Below, piece after piece: positions 6,132 to 8,681 of a stretch of 8,681 nt of DNA. Location: assembly GCA_937926025.1 (NCBI GenBank), contig CALANQ010000310.1, positions 1-8,681 of the forward strand, written 5' to 3'. The stretch is from an uncultured Acidimicrobiales bacterium (GTDB lineage: Bacteria; Actinomycetota; Acidimicrobiia; Acidimicrobiales; Iamiaceae). The notes beneath the pieces are model-generated. The model was not told the origin of the DNA, did no database searches, and worked only from the letters and a program-made list of their open reading frames with translations. The translations under genes and the position numbers were made by a program. Within the stretch, counting starts at the first letter, position 1, and the number at the start of each line of letters is the position of its first letter.

Positions 6132-6652
6132 TCCAGCCGCTGCTCGATGCGCCGCCGGACGTCGCGGGCGACATCGGTGGCGTCGAGGCGGGCCCGCAGC
6201 ACGGTCACCGAGGCCAGGCCGTGCTCGATGACCGCTGCGCAGAAGGCACGGTCCTTGTCGCGGTCGGCGACGAGCTTCGAGATGCACAGGTCGTGGATCT
6301 CGAGGCAGAGCCCGGTCCGTCCGCGGGTCGCGTCGCTGGCGACGGGTACCAGCCGATCCCGCCACCCGTCGGGGAGGCTGGCCGTCCGCTGGCCGACGCC
6401 CTGCACGTAGAAGCCGTGGAGCTCTTGGAACGACGACCCCTCGCCGATGGCACCGTCGATCCGGTCGGCCTTCTCCTCCGTCGGATCGTCGAGCGGCAGC
6501 ACGTCGACCTCCACGGAGAGGGTGGCCACCGGCGGCAGCTGGTCGACCTCGTAGGAGCCGAGCACGGACTGGCTCCCGATGACGATCACGGCGTCCTCGC
6601 CCAGGATGTCGGTGACCGCCCGGATCGCGTGCTCGAGCTGGTCACGTCGCAC
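6110..6652 (-). CDS. DUF6036/nucleotidyltransferase-like protein, probable toxin of a toxin-antitoxin pair
   Basis: 180 residues if the GTG at 6652 is used. A second in-frame GTG at 6661 would add three residues; neither has a good ribosome binding site, and both overlap the antitoxin gene (11 or 20 bp), pointing to translational coupling. The fold signature is that of small nucleotidyltransferases: VIGSQSVLGSY (24-34) carries the GS motif, and SVEVDVLPLD (46-55) holds the metal-binding acidic residues in an ExD form (E48, D50). HDLCISKLVADRDKDRAF (120-137) matches the DL..SKL...R.KD segment of DUF6036 proteins. By analogy with AbiEii and MenT toxins it may add nucleotides to a tRNA or another target, but the target cannot be told from sequence. 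It is the second gene of an operon with the XRE protein, and its 3' end overlaps the SufR-like gene. Confidence 0.8.
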   Translation of the reverse strand: MRRDQLEHAIRAVTDILGEDAVIVIGSQSVLGSYEVDQLPPVATLSVEVDVLPLDDPTEEKADRIDGAIGEGSSFQELHGFYVQGVGQRTASLPDGWRDRLVPVASDATRGRTGLCLEIHDLCISKLVADRDKDRAFCAAVIEHGLASVTVLRARLDATDVARDVRRRIEQRLDQAARIS

Positions 6653-7163
6653 GGGCGGCACCGCGCGGATCGAAGATCGCTGCCCGCTCCTCCGGTGAGA
6701 GCACCCCGGCGAACGGGGTGACCTGCCGCAGATCCCGAGCCTCGCTGGTCTCGCGCAGGAGGACCGCGAGCAGGTCGGCCTCGGGCCCGTCCAGCAGCTG
6801 CTCCCACCGATCGAAGTAGCTCGTGGACCGCCCGTGGCTGTCGGCGGCACGCATGGTGGCCAGGTTGGTCCGGGCCTTCGCCCGGAGGGAGGCGGGATCG
6901 GCCAGCAGCCGCTGGGCGACGGCGCGGTGGAACGCGAGGCTGCGGCGGTCCTCCCGGGTGAGGGGCGGCTCGTCGATGCGCTCGGCGCGGACGACGAGGC
7001 GGCAGCCGACGCTGGCGAGGATCTGCTCGACGGACCTCGTCGGCGCCACCCGCTGGTGCTCGAGGCGGTCCACCGTCGCCGGGGAGACGTCGGAGATCCG
7101 GGCGAGCCCGCGCACGGAGAGGCCGTTGCGGAGGCGCACGTCCCGGATGAGCTCGTGGATCAT
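6642..7163 (-). CDS. XRE-family HTH protein, probable antitoxin and autoregulator
   Basis: 173 residues. A helix-turn-helix of the XRE/Cro type fills residues 4-56 (LIRDVRLRNGLSVRGLARIS, then SPATVDRLEHQRVAPT). The rest (70-165) is a conserved helical tail with AVAQRLLADP (81-90), an aromatic segment around YFDRWEQLLDGP (116-127) and LRQVTPFAGVLSPEER (145-160), a tail seen in HTH partners of DUF6036-type proteins. It lies directly before the nucleotidyltransferase gene and overlaps it. The ATG at 7163 has no ribosome binding site. It is 6 nt from a good -10 box, so the message is probably leaderless. A perfect inverted repeat over that box is the likely operator for this protein. The role (neutralising the downstream protein and repressing the operon) is inferred from the pairing. 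Confidence 0.82.
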   Translation of the reverse strand: MIHELIRDVRLRNGLSVRGLARISDVSPATVDRLEHQRVAPTRSVEQILASVGCRLVVRAERIDEPPLTREDRRSLAFHRAVAQRLLADPASLRAKARTNLATMRAADSHGRSTSYFDRWEQLLDGPEADLLAVLLRETSEARDLRQVTPFAGVLSPEERAAIFDPRGAARAT

Positions 7164-7198
7164 CGTGTAACCATATCTGGTTACAGAACCCTTGCCCA
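7164..7198 (-). promoter_or_regulatory. Promoter of the toxin-antitoxin pair
   Basis: On the minus strand, TGGGCA (7198-7193; 4 of 6 matches to TTGACA) is followed after exactly 17 nt by TATGGT (7175-7170), then 6 nt to the ATG at 7163. The spacing is canonical and predicts transcription starting at or next to the start codon. Confidence 0.6.
7167..7184. promoter_or_regulatory. Perfect inverted repeat, likely antitoxin operator
   Basis: GTAACCA-TATC-TGGTTAC: two 7-base arms with a 4-base centre and no mismatch. It covers the -10 box of the toxin-antitoxin promoter and stands out as AT-rich in GC-rich DNA. A protein bound here would block RNA polymerase, as is usual for HTH antitoxins acting as repressors. 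That the XRE protein binds it is inferred. Confidence 0.72.
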
Positions 7199-7207
7199 GG
7201 GCCCTGG
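7196..7207. repeat. 12-bp perfect palindrome after the GNAT stop
   Basis: CCAGGGCCCTGG directly follows the GNAT stop codon (in its reading direction) and overlaps the -35 of the toxin-antitoxin promoter. A palindrome of this size can occur by chance in GC-rich DNA. It could be a second half-operator or part of a weak hairpin after the GNAT gene. Confidence 0.35.
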
Positions 7208-8020
7208 TCAGGTGAAGCGGGTGTGGGTGGTGTAGCGGGAGATCTCGCGGTAGCCCATGCGCCGGTAGATGGGGTCGCCCATGGTCGAGGCTTGGAGGAT
7301 GACGAAGCCGGCGCCCAGGTCGAACGCCAGGTTGGTGACGGTGCGGGTGACCAGCTCGGCCAGGCCTCGGCCCCGGGCCGCCTCCACGGTGCCCACGTAG
7401 TAGACGCCGGCGATCCCGTGGCTCAGCACGATCTGGGCGCAGGCCAGCGGCGTGGTCCCCTCCCACGCGATCGCGGTGCGGACGTGCGGGGCGAGGACCC
7501 GGTCCGCGGCGGTCACGGCGGCGGCGATGACCCCCTCCGGCATCCCCAGCGTCTGGTAGGCCGCGTCGTTGACGGCCACGAAGGCGGCGATGTCGTCGGC
7601 CGATGACGCCAGCCGCAGCTCGACCCCGTCGGGCGCGGCGCCGTCGGCCAGCCGGGCGTCGCACACCATGGCCGGTGTGTGCATGAGCTTCAGCAGGCCG
7701 CGGGCTTCGGCCTCGGCCACCAGGTCCGGCTCGCCGTCGCCGTACCCGTCGGTGGTGAGCGAGTAGCCCCGGCCCCGCTCGCCGAACCAGGCGTCGGCGG
7801 CGGCGATCACCTCGCCGGCCGGTGCCGCAGGGTCGAGCCGGACCACCCCGTTCATGCTGACGGGGAAGTCCGAGCCCGCTGCGTACAGCAGGTAGCCGTC
7901 GCGCTCGACCAGCTCGCCGGCCGAGCCTGACCAGCGGGCCGTCTCCCGAGAGAACTCCACGTAGCTGGCGTGGGCCAGTGCGGCCACCTCGTCGTCGGTC
8001 CGCGTCCCAGGGTCGATCAT
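7208..8020 (-). CDS. GNAT-family N-acetyltransferase
   Basis: 270 residues from the ATG at 8020. The C-terminal part (about 134-268) is a GNAT domain. Strand VYYVGTVEAARGRGLAELV (206-224) carries the acetyl-CoA pyrophosphate loop ARGRGLA (215-221). It is followed by the helix to 236, strand FVILQAS (239-245) and the closing PIYRRMGYREISRY (250-263). The N-terminal part (about 10-125) looks like a degenerate first GNAT-like half without a recognisable acetyl-CoA loop, as in tandem GNAT proteins with one active domain. The acceptor substrate is unknown. An open frame continues upstream to 8197, but that extension lies on the far side of the divergent promoter region and is not supported. The start has no ribosome binding site; AAGATT lies 6 nt before the ATG, so the message may be leaderless. 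It ends 44 bp before the antitoxin start. Confidence 0.85.
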   Translation of the reverse strand: MIDPGTRTDDEVAALAHASYVEFSRETARWSGSAGELVERDGYLLYAAGSDFPVSMNGVVRLDPAAPAGEVIAAADAWFGERGRGYSLTTDGYGDGEPDLVAEAEARGLLKLMHTPAMVCDARLADGAAPDGVELRLASSADDIAAFVAVNDAAYQTLGMPEGVIAAAVTAADRVLAPHVRTAIAWEGTTPLACAQIVLSHGIAGVYYVGTVEAARGRGLAELVTRTVTNLAFDLGAGFVILQASTMGDPIYRRMGYREISRYTTHTRFT

Positions 8021-8032
8021 GGGGCGAATCTT
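8021..8032 (-). promoter_or_regulatory. Weak -10 box for a possible leaderless GNAT transcript
   Basis: AAGATT (8032-8027, minus strand) lies exactly 6 nt before the ATG at 8020, the spacing also seen for the CDF and antitoxin genes. It matches TATAAT at only a few positions, so it is weak on its own. Confidence 0.28.
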
Positions 8033-8077
8033 GCCCGAGGCGGTCGCGGCGTCCACGAGGAGTTCGGCGGCGACCCC

Positions 8078-8083
8078 TACGCT
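8078..8083 (+). promoter_or_regulatory. Possible -10 box of the zinc-ribbon gene
   Basis: TACGCT fits TAnnnT and lies 33 nt before the GTG start, in the short region between two divergent genes. No convincing -35 is visible. Confidence 0.28.
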
Positions 8084-8103
8084 CGGACCGACACCAGAGG
8101 CCG

Positions 8104-8109
8104 GGAGGG
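8104..8109 (+). promoter_or_regulatory. Ribosome binding site of the zinc-ribbon gene
   Basis: GGAGGG, 7 nt before the GTG at 8117. It decides for the GTG start, which places the first zinc-binding CxxC at residues 5-8. An open frame from 7970 would add 49 residues that overlap the divergent GNAT gene. Confidence 0.75.
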
Positions 8110-8116
8110 CGCCGTC

Positions 8117-8503
8117 GTGAACCAGTTCTGCTCCAACTGCGGGGCGCAGATCACCGACACCGACAAGTTCTGCAAGAGCTGCGGTGTGGACCTCCACCCG
8201 GCCCCGGCTGCGGCCCGGCCGGCCACCGATCCGGCCAAGGGCGGCGGCTCCAGCACCGGGCTCATCGTGGCGATCGTGATCCTGCTGGCCATCGCCGTCG
8301 GCGTCATCGCCTTCCTGGTGGTGCGCAGCAACGACGACGACACGCCGTCAAACGACACCACCACCTCGCAGCCGACCACCCCCACCACGGGCGCGGCGCC
8401 CACCACCGAAGCACCCACCACGGCGCCGCCGACGACGGCCGCGCCCACCACCGAGGCCCCCACCACCACCGTGCCCACCACGGAGACCACCGAGGCGCCG
8501 TAG
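8117..8503 (+). CDS. Small zinc-ribbon membrane protein with Thr/Pro-rich tail
   Basis: 128 residues. The N-terminal zinc ribbon has four cysteines in two knuckles, C5-x2-C8 and C19-x2-C22 (FCSNCG and FCKSCG), a common double-knuckle ribbon found at the front of many bacterial membrane proteins. A flexible Ala/Pro linker leads to one membrane span at about 48-69 (GLIVAIVILLAIAVGVIAFL). After an Asp-rich stretch (73-75), the tail is almost only Thr, Pro, Ala and Glu, with a strict 5-residue PTTxx period from 95 to 124. By the usual topology the ribbon is in the cytoplasm and the tail outside, where Thr residues could be O-glycosylated. The function is unknown. It is transcribed away from the GNAT gene and ends at a GC hairpin. 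Confidence 0.85.
   Translation: MNQFCSNCGAQITDTDKFCKSCGVDLHPAPAAARPATDPAKGGGSSTGLIVAIVILLAIAVGVIAFLVVRSNDDDTPSNDTTTSQPTTPTTGAAPTTEAPTTAPPTTAAPTTEAPTTTVPTTETTEAP
8399..8488 (+). repeat. Six 15-bp repeats encoding PTTxx
   Basis: Residues 95-124 of the zinc-ribbon protein read PTTEA, PTTAP, PTTAA, PTTEA, PTTTV and PTTET, six units without a break in period. Units 1 and 4 are the same at protein level and nearly the same in DNA. Such runs can change copy number by slippage. Confidence 0.8.
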
Positions 8504-8507
8504 CCGA

Positions 8508-8527
8508 GCCGGGCGAGCCGGCCCGGC
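8508..8527. terminator. GC hairpin between convergent genes
   Basis: GCCGGGC (8508-8514), a 6-base loop and GCCCGGC (8521-8527) form a perfect 7-bp GC stem just after the zinc-ribbon stop and before the end of the opposite-strand gene. It has no T tract on either side, so it would be a T-less or weak bidirectional terminator at best. Confidence 0.5.
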
Positions 8528-8543
8528 CCGGTCTGGCCCGTGG

Positions 8544-8681
8544 CTAGGCCACGTGGTTCGGGTTGTTGCAGGCGTGGATCTCGGGCTTGGCCACGTCGGG
8601 CAGCGTCACCGGCTCCCGCCGCTTGGAGAAGTCCAGCGCCTCGGCCAGGGTCTTGGCCTTCTCGTCGCGCACGGTCATCGG
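8544..8681 (-). CDS. C-terminal end of an unrecognised gene (partial at the right edge)
   Basis: The minus-strand frame that ends with TAG at 8544-8546 stays open to the right edge and encodes 45 residues. The last residues are IHACNNPNHVA, with a lone Cys in a CNNPNH segment; before it lie basic and acidic residues typical of a soluble helix (RDEKAKTLAEALDF). An ATG at 8678 could in principle start a 44-residue protein, but the frame runs on past it. I do not recognise the family. The frame has the GC-rich third positions of real genes in this window and ends tail-to-tail with the zinc-ribbon gene. Confidence 0.55.
   Translation of the reverse strand, partial: PMTVRDEKAKTLAEALDFSKRREPVTLPDVAKPEIHACNNPNHVA

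Noticed and set aside
5424..6365. 313-residue minus-strand open frame opposite the SufR-like gene
   Set aside because: Its sequence is low-complexity and the winged-helix protein on the plus strand explains this DNA fully.
6642..7664. 340-residue frame that would extend the antitoxin upstream into the GNAT gene
   Set aside because: The extension is out of phase with the GNAT gene and Arg-rich. Promoter, operator and HTH all support the start at 7163.
8077..8490. 137-residue minus-strand frame opposite the zinc-ribbon gene, rich in Val and Gly
   Set aside because: The repetitive Val/Gly pattern is the antisense reading of the PTTxx repeats. The zinc ribbon, membrane span and ribosome binding site are on the plus strand.
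1..8681. CRISPR arrays, tRNA or rRNA genes, insertion sequences, phage attachment sites
   Set aside because: No spaced direct repeats, cloverleaf-like sequence, transposase or terminal inverted repeats were seen on either strand. The only repeats are within protein-coding genes.

Overview
The base composition (very GC-rich, with G or C at most third codon positions), the use of GTG starts and the protein families all point to a high-GC actinobacterium. Leaderless-looking promoters and the divergent QueA/SufR-like families would suit an Acidimicrobiia-type or related lineage, but that placement is an inference. The window is densely coded. No RNA gene, insertion sequence, CRISPR array or origin was found.

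Layout from left to right. Bases 1-2373 (minus) hold the first 791 codons of a large secreted protein: signal peptide, a beta-rich N-terminal region and at least three DUF11-type repeats. It runs off the left edge, and its antisense strand carries a longer but spurious open frame. Bases 2574-3512 (minus) hold a cation diffusion facilitator (CDF) metal exporter. A short AT-rich divergent region follows. Bases 3650-6131 (plus) form a three-gene, translationally coupled operon: a short-chain dehydrogenase/reductase (SDR), a divergent QueA-like SAM:tRNA ribosyltransferase-isomerase, and a SufR-like winged-helix regulator with a cysteine-rich C-terminus. The genes overlap by 4 bp at each junction (GTGA, then ATGA).

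The operon converges, with a 22-bp overlap, on a minus-strand pair at 6110-7163: an XRE-type HTH protein followed by a DUF6036/nucleotidyltransferase-like protein. Together they look like a nucleotidyltransferase toxin-antitoxin module. The pair has a well-formed promoter whose -10 lies inside a perfect 7-4-7 inverted repeat, the expected design for an autoregulated toxin-antitoxin operon. Next are a GNAT acetyltransferase (7208-8020, minus) and, divergent from it, a small zinc-ribbon membrane protein with a periodic PTTxx tail (8117-8503, plus). A GC hairpin separates that gene from the C-terminal end of an unrecognised minus-strand gene at the right edge.

The parts most worth following up are (a) the SDR/QueA-like/SufR-like operon, which couples a possibly repurposed queuosine-type enzyme to an oxidoreductase and a candidate Fe-S-sensing regulator; (b) the toxin-antitoxin pair with its operator; and (c) three minus-strand genes that share a TAnnnT-like box exactly 6 nt before an ATG with no ribosome binding site, as expected for leaderless mRNAs.
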